A DNA stretch of 53,623 nt from positions 1 through 53,623 of the forward strand of contig NZ_JACJJG010000012.1 of the NCBI RefSeq assembly GCF_016899855.1, given 5' to 3'. The DNA comes from Marseilla massiliensis. GTDB lineage: Bacteria; Bacteroidota; Bacteroidia; Bacteroidales; Bacteroidaceae. Below, one piece after another: positions 25,356-34,491 of this stretch. The stretch's first letter is position 1, and each line of letters begins with the position of its first letter. A program made the translations under genes and the position numbers. The notes under the pieces are model-generated. The model saw only the letters and a program-made list of their open reading frames with translations. It did no database searches and was not told the origin of the DNA.

Positions 25356-25494
25356 GTATTTGCTGTTATGTATTTGCCTGGTTATTTGCGGTTTGTGGCT
25401 TGTCGAATGCCGTATGCCTTTGTCGCACTAAATTGCAGTTATAGCTTCATATGACGTGAAAGCCTTGTAACCAAATATCCGTATGGCTATAATT

Positions 25495-26259
25495 TTAGTT
25501 GTTCTTGTTTATTATTTCCTTAGCCAGCGCCAAATGGTTCTTGCTTCCTGTCGAGTCGGCATCATACAATATCACAGGCAGACCATGGCTGGGTGATTCG
25601 CTTAGTTTTACGTTACGTTGTATTACCGTCTTGAACACAAGTTCCTGGAAGTGGCGTTTTACCTCGTCGTATATCTGGTTTGCCAGTTTCAGGCGGCTGT
25701 CGTACATCGTAAGGAGAAATCCCTCAATCTCAAGTTTCGGGTTGAGCTTGCTTTTTATAATCTTGATGGTGTTGAGTAGTTTGCTTATACCTTCGAGGGC
25801 GAAATATTCACATTGCACGGGAATGATTACCGAGTTGGCCGCCGTGAGCGCGTTGACCGTTATTAGGCCGAGTGACGGCGAGCAGTCGATAAGGATATAG
25901 TCATAATCATTCTTGATTGGCGCGAGCAGATTTTTTATTACCTGTTCGCGGTGCTCGAGGTTAAGCATTTCTATTTCTGCTCCAACCAGGTCGATATGGC
26001 TGGGTATTATGTCAAGTCCGTCAATATCTGTTGTATATACGGCGTCGTGCACATCTGCCCCGTCGATTATACATTCGTAGAGAGTACAGTCTATGTCTTT
26101 CGTGTTGACTCCGAGACCGCTCGATGCGTTTGCCTGCGGGTCGGCATCGATTACCAGAACCTTCTTTTCAAGTGTTGCGAGTGACGCCGCCAGATTTATT
26201 GTCGTTGTGGTCTTGCCGACGCCTCCCTTTTGGTTTGCTAATGCGATAATTTTTCCCAT
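25495..26259 (-). CDS. parA: chromosome partitioning ATPase ParA
   Basis: A 254-residue Soj/ParA ATPase. Deviant Walker [15 protein letters not shown] at residues 10-23, Walker A' [17 protein letters not shown], Walker [17 protein letters not shown]. It lacks the N-terminal helix-turn-helix of plasmid type Ia ParA, as expected for a chromosomal protein. It heads a minus-strand gene run through parB, DUF5683 and the transglycosylase to the RSH gene. Its promoter (TATTTTTG at 26308-26301) is divergent from surE. Confidence 0.96.
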   Translation of the reverse strand: MGKIIALANQKGGVGKTTTTINLAASLATLEKKVLVIDADPQANASSGLGVNTKDIDCTLYECIIDGADVHDAVYTTDIDGLDIIPSHIDLVGAEIEMLNLEHREQVIKNLLAPIKNDYDYILIDCSPSLGLITVNALTAANSVIIPVQCEYFALEGISKLLNTIKIIKSKLNPKLEIEGFLLTMYDSRLKLANQIYDEVKRHFQELVFKTVIQRNVKLSESPSHGLPVILYDADSTGSKNHLALAKEIINKNN

Positions 26260-26300
26260 TTTATTTTGATTGACAATTTCGTGTCGCTAAAATTATTTTG

Positions 26301-26357
26301 CAAAAATACATATTTTATGCGAGAAATAGTTGATTTAAACCTTTTTTCGTACTTTTG
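26301..26357. promoter_or_regulatory. divergent promoters parA / surE
   Basis: -7 box TATTTTTG on the minus strand (26308-26301) for parA and TACTTTTG on the plus strand (26350-26357) for surE. The boxes are 41 bp apart. Confidence 0.55.
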
Positions 26358-26388
26358 TAAGCGAAAGAAAATTATTTTTAATGAAAAG

Positions 26389-27153
26389 ATGAAACCGTTA
26401 ATACTTATTTCCAATGACGACGGCTATCATGCTAAAGGCATTAATTCGTTAATTGACATGGTGTCAGATTTCGGTGAAATTCTTGTTTGCGCACCCGAGT
26501 CGGCACGGTCAGGGTTCTCCACTGCTTTTTCGGCAACAACTCCATTACGGCTGAAGCTGCGCCGTAAGCGTGAGGGCATGAACATGTGGTCGTGCAACGG
26601 CACGCCCGTAGACTGTGTCAAACTGGCCCTTAGCGAGCTGTGTCCACGCCGCCCCGACATCGTGATAGGGGGTATCAACCATGGTGACAACGCTTCAGTC
26701 AACTCGCATTATTCAGGCACTATGGGTGTCGTGCGCGAAGGGTGTATGAAATATATTCCGTCTGTGGCATTCTCTTTGTGCGACCATAGGGATGAGGCTG
26801 ATTTCGAACCATTGCGAAAGTATGTAAGAACCATTCTTTCAGGTGTTTTGCGTGACGGACTTCCAAAGGGTGTATGTCTTAATGTAAACTTCCCGCTGGC
26901 GAGTGAATTTAAAGGTATAAAAGCGTGTCGAATGGCTCACGGAACGTGGGGTAGCGAGGTTGTTCGTGCAAGACATCCCCGGGGATATGATTATTTCTGG
27001 CTTGTAGGAAAGTACACTAATGATGAGCCCGAGGCTGAAGATACCGACAACTGGGCGTTGACACACGGTTATGTGGCCATAACGCCTACTACCATAGATG
27101 TCACCGACTATGAAATGATAGACAAGATTAAGGGCATATTGCGTAAGTCATGA
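26389..27153 (+). CDS. surE: 5'/3'-nucleotidase SurE
   Basis: A 254-residue metal-dependent nucleoside monophosphate phosphatase. The N-terminus MKPLILISNDDGYHAKGI carries the acidic metal-binding pair. CNGTPVDCVKLAL, GGINHGDNAS and YSGTMGVVREG complete the active site. The frame is open upstream to 26266, but that stretch contains the promoter box and encodes no family sequence, so the ATG at 26389 is chosen. It lies 102 bp before lpxB. Confidence 0.94.
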   Translation: MKPLILISNDDGYHAKGINSLIDMVSDFGEILVCAPESARSGFSTAFSATTPLRLKLRRKREGMNMWSCNGTPVDCVKLALSELCPRRPDIVIGGINHGDNASVNSHYSGTMGVVREGCMKYIPSVAFSLCDHRDEADFEPLRKYVRTILSGVLRDGLPKGVCLNVNFPLASEFKGIKACRMAHGTWGSEVVRARHPRGYDYFWLVGKYTNDEPEAEDTDNWALTHGYVAITPTTIDVTDYEMIDKIKGILRKS

Positions 27154-27255
27154 TATCGGCAGCATGGCCGTACAGGGGCAAGCGATAGCGCTTTTTTAGG
27201 ATGTAGTCCATTGTGGATTATGCGTTTATGAATTTATGGAGCAGGATTTATCAAG

Positions 27256-28425
27256 ATGAAATATTATATTATCGTGGGCGAGGCCAGCGGCGATTTGCAT
27301 GCGTCAAGGCTAATGCGCTCGCTTAAGAGTGTTGACGCTGAGGCTGATTTCCGCTTTTTCGGCGGCGACTTGATGTTAGCCGTTGGCGGCACGCGTGTCA
27401 AGCATTACCGTGAACTGGCGTATATGGGATTCGTGCCTGTGCTACTGCATCTTCGGACAATATTCAGTAACATGGCGTTCTGTAAGCGTGACATTGTGGC
27501 CTGGCGGCCTGACGTTGTCATTCTCGTAGACTATCCCGGTTTCAATCTCGGCATTGCCAAGTACGTGAGAGCGCATACGGACATTCCCGTCTATTATTAT
27601 ATTTCGCCCAAGATATGGGCCTGGAAGGAATACAGGATAAAGAATATCAAGCGTGATGTTGACGAGATGTTCTCCATCCTGCCGTTCGAGATTTCTTTTT
27701 ATGAGGGAAAACATAATTATCCTATACATTATGTTGGCAATCCCACGGCTGATGAAGTGGCCGATTTTCTTGCTGGCTATTCTGATACTTTTGACGGTTT
27801 CTGCAAGGCAAACTCGCTTCCTGCCGACCGTCCCGTGATAGCGCTGCTGGCCGGCAGCCGCCGCCAGGAAATAAAGGACAACCTGCCCGCCATGCTCGAG
27901 GCTGCCTCGCGTTATGCTGATAAGTACCAGCTGGTTGTGGCAGGCGCGCCCTCAATTCCGCATGACTATTACGACAAGTTCACCGAGGGGTATGAAGTTA
28001 GTGTGGTTTACGACCAGACTTACCCCTTGCTTGCCCATTCACGAGCGGCACTTGTTACCAGCGGCACGGCAACTTTGGAGACAGCGCTGTTCGGCGTGCC
28101 GCAGATTGTGTGTTACGAGACGCCGATTCCTAAGGTCATAGCCTTTCTGCGCAGACATCTCATAAAGGTTCGTTTCATTTCGCTTGTCAACCTCATAGCT
28201 GGTCGTGAAGTCGTACCTGAGTTGGTTGCCGATACGTTTACAGTCGACAACATAGTCAATGAGCTTGGCCGTCTGTTGCCCGACGGGGTGGCGCGCGCCC
28301 GTATGCTTGACGGCTATGCCGAGGTAAAGAGGCTTATAGGCAGGAAAGGGGCGCCTGACAATGCGGCAGAGGCGATGTTGAGGCTGCTCCGGAGTGAATG
28401 TGGCAATCATCAGGAAAGTCTATGA
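27256..28425 (+). CDS. lpxB: lipid-A-disaccharide synthase
   Basis: A 389-residue GT19 glycosyltransferase that joins UDP-2,3-diacylglucosamine and lipid X in lipid A synthesis, at the inner face of the inner membrane. Family signatures: YIIVGEASGDLHASRLM at the N-terminus, DYPGFNLGIAKY, YYISPKIWAWKEYRIK, FYEGKHNYPIHYVGNP, LLAGSRRQEIKDNLP and TSGTATLETALFGVPQIV. Its stop overlaps the next gene by 4 bp (ATGA). Confidence 0.97.
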   Translation: MKYYIIVGEASGDLHASRLMRSLKSVDAEADFRFFGGDLMLAVGGTRVKHYRELAYMGFVPVLLHLRTIFSNMAFCKRDIVAWRPDVVILVDYPGFNLGIAKYVRAHTDIPVYYYISPKIWAWKEYRIKNIKRDVDEMFSILPFEISFYEGKHNYPIHYVGNPTADEVADFLAGYSDTFDGFCKANSLPADRPVIALLAGSRRQEIKDNLPAMLEAASRYADKYQLVVAGAPSIPHDYYDKFTEGYEVSVVYDQTYPLLAHSRAALVTSGTATLETALFGVPQIVCYETPIPKVIAFLRRHLIKVRFISLVNLIAGREVVPELVADTFTVDNIVNELGRLLPDGVARARMLDGYAEVKRLIGRKGAPDNAAEAMLRLLRSECGNHQESL

Positions 28426-29000
28426 ATATACTCATAATCAACGCCAGTCCGAGGCGTGACGGTTGCGTGTCGCAAATGCTCGGCCTTGTAAGGAAAGAGG
28501 GTGAGGCCCGTGGCGCCGAGGTCACAGTTGTGCGTGTGGCCGATTTGCAGGTGAGGTCATGTATCGGTTGCATGCAGTGCCGGAGCCGCCAGGAGTGCGT
28601 TTTGCCATATGACGACGCCCGGAAAGTGCTCGCCATGATAAACGAGGCTGACGCTGTGATAGTAGGGACGCCGTGTTATTGGGGTAATATTCCTGGCAGT
28701 CTGAAAGTCCTTTTCGACAGGATTGTTTACGGCATGATGGGAGAGAGCCGTCGTGGAATGCCTTTGCCATTGCACAAAGGCAAGCGGGCAGCTTTTATTG
28801 CCACATGTTCAACGCCTTGGCCGTTTAACATTCTGTTCCGTCAGAGCCGTGGGGCGGTGAAAGCCCTGCGTGAGATATTTAAGTGGAGCGGATTTAAGAT
28901 TGTCGCTACGGTTGAGAAAGGCGGCACTAAAAGCAGACCTTCATTAACCGGCGGTGACTGCCATGCCTGCCGCAAAATAGTGGAACGCCTCATGAAATAG
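28422..29000 (+). CDS. flavodoxin-fold NAD(P)H-dependent reductase
   Basis: A 192-residue protein of the NADPH-dependent FMN reductase/iron-sulfur flavoprotein superfamily. The phosphate-binding loop is NASPRRDGCVSQML. A cysteine cluster CIGCMQC (followed by a further Cys in RQECVLP) resembles the iron-sulfur flavoprotein cluster motif. GTPCYWGNIPGSLKVLFDR is the conserved flavin-side loop. The ATG at 28422 overlaps the lpxB stop (ATGA), so translation is coupled; the longer frame from 28398 is not needed. Physiological substrate unknown. The stop codon lies inside unit 1 of an 81-bp repeat. Confidence 0.85.
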   Translation: MNILIINASPRRDGCVSQMLGLVRKEGEARGAEVTVVRVADLQVRSCIGCMQCRSRQECVLPYDDARKVLAMINEADAVIVGTPCYWGNIPGSLKVLFDRIVYGMMGESRRGMPLPLHKGKRAAFIATCSTPWPFNILFRQSRGAVKALREIFKWSGFKIVATVEKGGTKSRPSLTGGDCHACRKIVERLMK

Positions 29001-29075
29001 CCGTGTCTCGTTTTGTGAAATACGGCTTTTTATATTGCAAGATGCCACATTTTAGCGTGCGTTTTGCCGTCTTTC
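28995..29075. repeat. 81-bp four-unit repeat element, copy F (degenerate)
   Basis: Units at 28995, 29017, 29039 and 29061; spacers GTTTTGT, ATATTGC and AGCGTGC. The first unit overlaps the last codons of the flavodoxin-like gene. The cores are diverged (AGCCGTG, TACGGCT, TGCCACA, TGCCGTC), but the 15+7 spacing is exact. Confidence 0.75.
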
Positions 29076-29393
29076 GCATGGCGGTTGACGATGTTTTGAC
29101 GTTGTTACGTAAAGTTGTCGCATGATGGGATGGCGCCATGAAATATAATAAATTTTTCAAAATTCAGTGTCATCCGTCATGCTTCGCATGCTAATGGTTG
29201 ATTTTCAATGGTTTACGAACTGACAGGGGATTTCGTTAGGTGCCATCAAAGTGTCACATGTGTCGTGCAAGACGACGTACGGCTGACGCTTGACGTATAT
29301 CTATGTCAGCCCGTAAAACCGCTTATTGTCAATAAGATATGCGTATGGCTGACGGCTGACAGTGGTTTACTGAATTTATTTCTGTTTTTATAT
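29076..29393. other. non-coding stretch
   Basis: No supportable gene. It contains GTTGATTTTCAATGGTTTAC near 29199, a near copy of the sequence after repeat copy H (about 41661), and several GACG/CTGACG-rich words. Short open frames here have no recognisable protein character. Confidence 0.6.
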
Positions 29394-29545
29394 TAACGTG
29401 AGTTCAGTATAATGATGATGTGACAATAATCCTACTTCAAGCGGTCGATGGGTATCTGTCATTCCGCGCTTCGACAGCTTGAACTATAAAACACTGTAAG
29501 TTCTTTGTTCAAAAGAAGTATTATTCTTATACCGAACTCACGTTA
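29394..29545. mobile_element. MITE-like element with 19-bp terminal inverted repeats
   Basis: TAACGTGAGTTCAGTATAA at 29394-29412 is matched by an inverted copy at 29527-29545 with one mismatch; the arms continue imperfectly (AATAATCCTACTTC against GAAGTATTATT). The 152-bp element encodes no protein. TAT flanks both ends (29391-29393, 29546-29548), a possible target duplication. The parent transposon is not in the window. Confidence 0.65.
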
Positions 29546-29665
29546 TATTAAGAATAAAGAGTGAATCAGGCTAAAGTTCACATCAATCTTGAATTTATAA
29601 GTTTTATATGGAGGCTAAATAAGTTATGGCTAATAGCCTGGCAATGCTCTAATGACCGATTTGGG

Positions 29666-30193
29666 TTAAATTCCGCAATAGAACTGGCCTGTGATTGTGC
29701 CTTCACTGAACGGCAGGGAGAATCTGCCGTATGCCCAACCGTTGTCCAAGTCGTATGACGTTATCTCAAATGTGCCGTTGTCTACTAATTCTCCTCCTAT
29801 TGTGGCGTAAGCTATTCCGTTGTCCTGGCAATATACCTTGTAGTCTAAATCTGATTCAAACATGCTTCGCCCGGCCGTAGAGGTTAGATGCTCGCCTTTA
29901 AGTAAGTCTTTGGGTATGAATATTTTAATGAAATACTCTGCCGGAGCATCCCTGTCTGGCCCGAGATCTGTCTCGAACCAGCCACCGGTCGTTTCCGGGT
30001 TGTATTCAATGTATGGCGTAGCTGTGGGAGCGAAGGGGTTGAACGTCTGTTCTATTCGCGTCTGGTCGATATACGTTTTGCCGTTAAGCTCGGCCGTGCA
30101 TTTAGACTTCAGGTATAGTTCTCCCTCGTGTTTCTCGCATGAGGTGAGGCTGAAAGCGATGGCAAAAGCTGTAATGCAGTGCTTTATTTTCAT
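29666..30193 (-). CDS. putative lipoprotein (DUF5025-like)
   Basis: A 175-residue lipoprotein. Its signal peptide ends in the lipobox LTSC (C19), so it is membrane-anchored, probably in the outer membrane. The mature part is beta-rich, with TAELNGKTYIDQT, YFIKIFIPKDLLKGEHL and a C-terminal FSLPFSEGTITGQFYCGI. The layout resembles small Bacteroidales DUF5025-type lipoproteins, a tentative match. It begins 35 bp after cdsA and may be at the end of the rsfS-ftsH-cdsA transcript. Function unknown. Confidence 0.7.
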   Translation of the reverse strand: MKIKHCITAFAIAFSLTSCEKHEGELYLKSKCTAELNGKTYIDQTRIEQTFNPFAPTATPYIEYNPETTGGWFETDLGPDRDAPAEYFIKIFIPKDLLKGEHLTSTAGRSMFESDLDYKVYCQDNGIAYATIGGELVDNGTFEITSYDLDNGWAYGRFSLPFSEGTITGQFYCGI

Positions 30194-30228
30194 TGCAGTT
30201 TATGTCTGGAAGTTATGTCCGGTGATAA

Positions 30229-31080
30229 TCAGAACAGCGTCAGCGAGAAGAGGTAGATTACTGCGGCAGGCATTGCCATGAGTGACGAGTCGAAGCGGTC
30301 GAGCATTCCGCCGTGGCCAGGCAGTATATTGCCGCTGTCCTTGATTCCGAGAGTGCGCTTGAAGAGCGACTCAACAAGGTCGCCCCACGTGCCGAACACC
30401 ACGACTACGAGGCCGAGTCCCATCCATTGCAGGGTGGTGAGGGTGGCTTCGGGGGTGTGGCTATTGTCGTACCAGCCGACCAGATAAGCTACGGCAAGCA
30501 CGATGATGGCGCCGCCTATGGAGCCTTCCCAGCTCTTGCCCGGTGATATCCTCGGGAACAGCTTGTGGCGGCCGAAGAGCGAACCTGAGCAATAGGCGCC
30601 CGTGTCGTTGGCCCAAAGGAAGATGAACACGCACAGGGGCACGATGTAGTTGTAGACTATGCCGCCGTCGGGTGTGGCGTTGAACGCCAGCACGTTTATC
30701 GTAGAGAAGGGCAGGGCGATGTACATCTGGCCGAGCATGGTGTGCGCCCAGTTGTTGATGGCATTGTCGGCCTTTGTATAAAGTTCGCTTATGAAAAGAT
30801 AAACGATGGTGAGCAGATAGGGGATGAACACGGCCCCAGTGGGCACTACGCCGCTGCAGAATCCGCCTACGGCAAGGAAGAAATATACGCCGGCTATGGT
30901 GCTGATGAAGCGGTTGACGCTGACGCCCTTGACGGTGTTAACCAGTCCGCAGTATTCCCACAGGCTCAATCCGGTGACGAGGGCGAAGAGAAATTCCATC
31001 GCTACGGGCCGCAGGAAGCATACAACTACCGCTACGACGAAGAAAATGCCGGTGATTGTTCTTACTATAAGGTTTTTCAT
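30229..31080 (-). CDS. cdsA: phosphatidate cytidylyltransferase
   Basis: A 283-residue polytopic inner-membrane enzyme making CDP-diacylglycerol from phosphatidate and CTP. The C-terminal signature is complete: ESLFKRTLGIKDSGNI then LPGHGGMLDRFDS. There are about seven or eight hydrophobic segments. The start MKNLIVRTITG at 31080 is preferred over the longer frame from 31128, whose first 16 residues do not look like family sequence. It lies 165 bp downstream of ftsH with a long hairpin between. Confidence 0.94.
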   Translation of the reverse strand: MKNLIVRTITGIFFVVAVVVCFLRPVAMEFLFALVTGLSLWEYCGLVNTVKGVSVNRFISTIAGVYFFLAVGGFCSGVVPTGAVFIPYLLTIVYLFISELYTKADNAINNWAHTMLGQMYIALPFSTINVLAFNATPDGGIVYNYIVPLCVFIFLWANDTGAYCSGSLFGRHKLFPRISPGKSWEGSIGGAIIVLAVAYLVGWYDNSHTPEATLTTLQWMGLGLVVVVFGTWGDLVESLFKRTLGIKDSGNILPGHGGMLDRFDSSLMAMPAAVIYLFSLTLF

Positions 31081-31146
31081 ACTTTTGTTAGTTAGGTTTT
31101 CGGATATTAAAGAAGCTGTTGCCGCCACGCTTCGGGATATGAAACA

Positions 31147-31220
31147 GAAGTTAAGGAAGCCATGGCCGTTATCCCTTAGGATTGTCCGTCAGTGCGTGCG
31201 GCCATAACTTCCTTAACTTC
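31147..31220 (-). repeat. hairpin between ftsH and cdsA
   Basis: 21-bp arms at 31147-31167 and 31200-31220 (two mismatches that become G-U in RNA), built on GAAGTTAAGGAAG words, with a 32-nt loop; it lies 25 bp after the ftsH stop. It may attenuate or protect the transcript. Confidence 0.6.
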
Positions 31221-31245
31221 TATAACGTCTTCAGATATCTTGTGT

Positions 31246-33288
31246 TCATGCTTTCTGGATGTCTTCCTCGCCCGTCTTTGTGCCTGTCAGGCCGTCTGCC
31301 ACGGTGCTTGGTGTAGGTTCTGCGCCATTGTCGGCAGGCTCAGCGTTGTCGTCGCTGCCGTCGTGCGCGCCCTTGTTCTCCTCTTCCATTATTTCCTCAG
31401 AACGGCTTACCCACGGGCGCTTGCCGAAGATAGTCTCCACGTCTTCGGCGAAGATTACCTCGCGCTCGAGCAGGAGCTCGGCCAGGCGGTTGTGCCCTTC
31501 CTTGTGTTCAAGCAGCAGCGCCTTGGCGCGGTCGTACTGTTCGTTGATCATCGAGAGCACTTCGTCGTCCATTATCTTGGCCGTTGTCTCGGAGTAGGGC
31601 TTCTGGAAGTTGTACTCGTTGTTGTTGTAGTAGCAGATGTTGGGCAGTTTTTCGCTCATGCCTGCATACGCTATCATGCCGTAGGCGCTCTTTGTCACGC
31701 GTTCAAGGTCGTTCATCGCGCCTGTGGAAATGTGTCCCGTGAACAGCTCTTCGGCAGCCCTTCCGCCGAGTGTTGCGCACATTTCGTCGAGCATCTCCTC
31801 CTTCGTGGTGATCTGGCGCTCCTCCGGCATGTACCACGCGGCGCCCAGCGCCCGTCCGCGGGGAACGATTGACACCTTCACCAGCGGGTTGGCGTGCTCG
31901 AGGAACCATGATATTGTGGCATGACCGGCCTCGTGCAGGGCTATCGTGCGGCGTTCTCCCTCGGTCATAACCTTGGTCTTCTTCTCCAGTCCGCCTATGA
32001 TTCGGTCAACTGCGTCGAGGAAATCCTGCTTGCCTACGTGCGTCTTGTTGTGGCGTGCGGCTATCAGCGCCGCCTCGTTGCATACGTTAGCAATGTCAGC
32101 TCCGGAGAATCCCGGTGTCTGGCGTGCCAGCATGTCAATGTCTACCGACTCGTCAATCTTCACCGGCTTGAGGTGTACCTTGAATATCTCCTTGCGCTCG
32201 TTAAGGTCAGGCAGGTCAACGTTTATCTGCCTGTCGAAGCGTCCGGCGCGCAAGAGGGCCGAGTCGAGCATGTCGACGCGGTTGGTTGCCGCCAGAATGA
32301 TGACGCCGCTGTTCGTTCCGAAACCGTCCATTTCGGTAAGCAGGGCGTTAAGGGTGTTCTCGCGTTCGTCGTTTCCGCCCATCGCGGGATTCTTGCTGCG
32401 GGCGCGGCCCACGGCGTCAATCTCGTCGATGAAGATGATACACGGAGCTTTCTCCTTTGCCTGTCGGAACAGGTCACGCACACGGCTTGCGCCCACGCCG
32501 ACGAACATTTCGACGAAATCGGAGCCGCTCATCGAGAAGAACGGCACTCCCGCTTCGCCTGCCACGGCTTTTGCCAACAGCGTTTTACCTGTTCCCGGGG
32601 GGCCTACGAGCAGCGCTCCCTTGGGTATCTTGCCTCCTAAATCGGTGTATTTCTTCGGATTCTTGAGAAAGTCTACTATCTCCTGCACTTCCTGTTTTGC
32701 GCCGGCCTGGCCTGCTACGTCCTTGAAAGTGACGTTCACGTCAGCTCCCTTTTCGTACATCTTGGCCTTACTCTTGCCCACGTTGAACACTCCGCTCGAG
32801 CCGCTTCCGCCTCCTCCCATGCGCCGCATCAGGTATAGCCATAGGAAGATGAACAGCAGTATCGGGCCGAAACTGAGCAGTATGTTGAACAGGTCGTTGC
32901 CCCTCTTGTTCTCGTAATTGAGCTCTCCCTTGAACTTTCCGGCCTGTTTTTCGGTTTCGACAAACGTTTCCACCTTGTCTACGCTGCCGAATTCGGTGGT
33001 GACGTAAGGCTTTTTGCCCGTGCGGTCAGAGCCTTGGTTGAACACGTCGCGTATGTTCTTCGGGTTGACGTACATCTTTAGAGTGCTTTCGTCCTTGTTG
33101 ATTACAATCTTTGAGGCGTAGCCTTTCCGGACGTAAGCCTTGAACTCGTCGTAAGATACCTTCCTGCTTGTGCTTCCGCCTACGGTGTCGCCACCGAGAA
33201 GATACATTCCGATGAGTCCGAAAAGCACAAGCATGTAAATCCAGTTCATGCTGAATTTTGGCATCTTGTTGTTCTTATCTTTTTCCAT
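31246..33288 (-). CDS. ftsH: ATP-dependent zinc metalloprotease FtsH
   Basis: A 680-residue membrane-bound AAA+ protease that degrades misfolded and regulatory membrane proteins. Two transmembrane segments (about residues 14-34 and 135-155) flank a periplasmic domain. The AAA module has [22 protein letters not shown] and the second region of homology [20 protein letters not shown]. The protease zinc site is HEAGH in [14 protein letters not shown]. An acidic tail rich in Glu, Asp and Ala follows. It is 61 bp downstream of rsfS, likely in one operon. Confidence 0.97.
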   Translation of the reverse strand: MEKDKNNKMPKFSMNWIYMLVLFGLIGMYLLGGDTVGGSTSRKVSYDEFKAYVRKGYASKIVINKDESTLKMYVNPKNIRDVFNQGSDRTGKKPYVTTEFGSVDKVETFVETEKQAGKFKGELNYENKRGNDLFNILLSFGPILLFIFLWLYLMRRMGGGGSGSSGVFNVGKSKAKMYEKGADVNVTFKDVAGQAGAKQEVQEIVDFLKNPKKYTDLGGKIPKGALLVGPPGTGKTLLAKAVAGEAGVPFFSMSGSDFVEMFVGVGASRVRDLFRQAKEKAPCIIFIDEIDAVGRARSKNPAMGGNDERENTLNALLTEMDGFGTNSGVIILAATNRVDMLDSALLRAGRFDRQINVDLPDLNERKEIFKVHLKPVKIDESVDIDMLARQTPGFSGADIANVCNEAALIAARHNKTHVGKQDFLDAVDRIIGGLEKKTKVMTEGERRTIALHEAGHATISWFLEHANPLVKVSIVPRGRALGAAWYMPEERQITTKEEMLDEMCATLGGRAAEELFTGHISTGAMNDLERVTKSAYGMIAYAGMSEKLPNICYYNNNEYNFQKPYSETTAKIMDDEVLSMINEQYDRAKALLLEHKEGHNRLAELLLEREVIFAEDVETIFGKRPWVSRSEEIMEEENKGAHDGSDDNAEPADNGAEPTPSTVADGLTGTKTGEEDIQKA

Positions 33289-33349
33289 TTCAGTTCTTTT
33301 ATATATATAATAGGTGTACCCTTCATGCGTGTTGTACGCATCCTGTGGG

Positions 33350-33709
33350 TCAGTCTATATCCGGAATCCTTGTCAGTTTGGCGTCTTCCCAAAGGTTTTC
33401 CAGTTTGTAATAGTCTCTTGTTTCAGGCAGGAAGATGTGTACCATTACGTCCGTATAGTCCATTGCCACCCATTGCGCGTTGGTGAGTCCCACTACGTGT
33501 ACCGGCTTTTCGCCCGCTCCGACTCTTGCTGTCTCCTCTACCGAGTCGGTGATTGCTTCAACTTGCGATGGAGAGTTGCCTTGGCAGATTATGAAGTAGT
33601 GGCAAATCGAACCTTCAATGCCGCTCAAGTCGGCGATGGTGATGTTTGTTCCTTTTTTCTCTTGAATGCCTTTCGTGATGTTCTCTACTAATTTTTTTAC
33701 TTGTTCCAT
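33350..33709 (-). CDS. rsfS: ribosome silencing factor RsfS
   Basis: A 119-residue RsfS/Iojap protein that binds ribosomal protein uL14 and blocks subunit joining in slow growth. Family stretches: CHYFIICQGNSPSQVEAITD, VHVVGLTNAQWVAMDYTDVM, VHIFLPETRDYYKLENLW. It is first in the rsfS-ftsH-cdsA order common in Bacteroidota. Confidence 0.94.
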   Translation of the reverse strand: MEQVKKLVENITKGIQEKKGTNITIADLSGIEGSICHYFIICQGNSPSQVEAITDSVEETARVGAGEKPVHVVGLTNAQWVAMDYTDVMVHIFLPETRDYYKLENLWEDAKLTRIPDID

Positions 33710-33805
33710 TAAGAATTTGAAGTGTTGTTAATGCAAAAAACGGTTTGGCGGTCAGGCTCTTCCAAAGGCTTGCCTTTATTCTTTCCTGCCGCGACATTTC
33801 CCTTG

Positions 33806-33813
33806 CAAAGGTA
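33806..33813 (-). promoter_or_regulatory. promoter of rsfS-ftsH-cdsA
   Basis: Minus strand TACCTTTG at 33813-33806 with a TTG 18 bp upstream. The predicted leader is about 90 nt. Confidence 0.6.
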
Positions 33814-33885
33814 CACCGATTTATCGTAAAACAATGATAAAGGGCGATTATTTTGAGTTTTTTTAGAAAAAAAACGGGCAAAATG

Positions 33886-33915
33886 TTGCCAGTTAAAAAA
33901 AAATGCGTACCTTTG
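33886..33915 (+). promoter_or_regulatory. tRNA-Gln promoter
   Basis: TTG at 33886-33888, 19-bp spacer (poly-A rich), TACCTTTG at 33908-33915. The tRNA begins 40 bp after the box. Confidence 0.65.
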
Positions 33916-33955
33916 CAAACGCAATTCGGCACTAATGCCTTTGCAAAAGATACTT

Positions 33956-34026
33956 TGGGATATGGTGTAATGGTAACACTACAGATTCTGGTCCTGTCAT
34001 TCCTGGTTCGAATCCGGGTATCCCAA
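33956..34026 (+). tRNA. tRNA-Gln (anticodon CTG)
   Basis: A cloverleaf can be drawn: acceptor stem TGGGATA/TATCCCA (33956-33962 with 34019-34025), anticodon loop TTCTGGT giving CTG, and a T arm CCTGGTTCGAATCCGGG. The CCA end is not encoded (CAA follows the discriminator A). A strong terminator comes right after. No integrated element borders this tRNA. Confidence 0.95.
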
Positions 34027-34033
34027 CAACATT

Positions 34034-34062
34034 AAGACATCCTTTTCAGGATGTCTTTTTTC
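34034..34062 (+). terminator. rho-independent terminator after tRNA-Gln
   Basis: 10-bp stem AAGACATCCT/AGGATGTCTT with loop TTTC, followed by TTTT. Confidence 0.9.
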
Positions 34063-34186
34063 GTTTCCTGAGGTTTGTTTCTGCGTTGTTCGCATGGTGC
34101 TTTGCGACTGTTTTGATGGCGTGCGGCCATGTGTTGTCTGTCCGTCGTTCGTTTCCTGTTTTTATTCTGTCGGAAGTGTGTTATGC

Positions 34187-34267
34187 GAAAGGTCATCTTT
34201 CGCGTTGTAAAACGCGGCCTTTCGTTATGCAAAACGTGACCTTTCGCAATGTAATTGACGGCCTTTT
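34187..34267. repeat. 81-bp four-unit repeat element, copy G
   Basis: Units at 34187, 34209, 34231 and 34253; spacers GCGTTGT, GTTATGC and GCAATGT. The cores vary (GGTCATC, CGCGGCC, CGTGACC, GACGGCC). It lies in the 34063-34396 gap before the susC promoter region; no gene is seen there. Confidence 0.85.
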
Positions 34268-34396
34268 GGAACATGCCCGTTTTTTACTTTTTTTATACAA
34301 TGCGGCAAAATTGAAAATAAGCAAAAATTAACGGGAAAACTGCCATTTTAATGTTATGTATCAAAAAACACAGTTAATTTAGCCAAAAATATAGTC

Positions 34397-34423
34397 GGGG
34401 GGGGTAAATTTTTGCTACTTTTG
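34397..34423 (+). promoter_or_regulatory. susC promoter region with G8 tract
   Basis: -7 box TACTTTTG at 34416-34423, 68 bp before the susC ATG. A run of eight G (34397-34404) ends 11 bp upstream of the box, i.e. within or at the edge of the region where the -33/-7 spacer would lie. No clear -33 box is seen. Confidence 0.5.
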
Positions 34424-34491
34424 CCACGAGTCTTTACCTATTTGAGAATATAAACTTTATTAATCTAATTTAAATTAACCTTTAATAGAAT

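Noticed and set aside
24456..26259. parS site near parA/parB
   Set aside because: No TGTTTCACGTGAAACA-like 16-mer was found by eye in or around these genes.
29208..29396. 62-codon open frame upstream of the MITE-like element
   Set aside because: No promoter, no ribosome-binding context and no protein-like composition; it runs into the element's inverted repeat.
33956..34026. tRNA-Gln as attachment site of an integrated element
   Set aside because: No integrase or partial tRNA copy lies nearby; the tRNA is followed by its own terminator.
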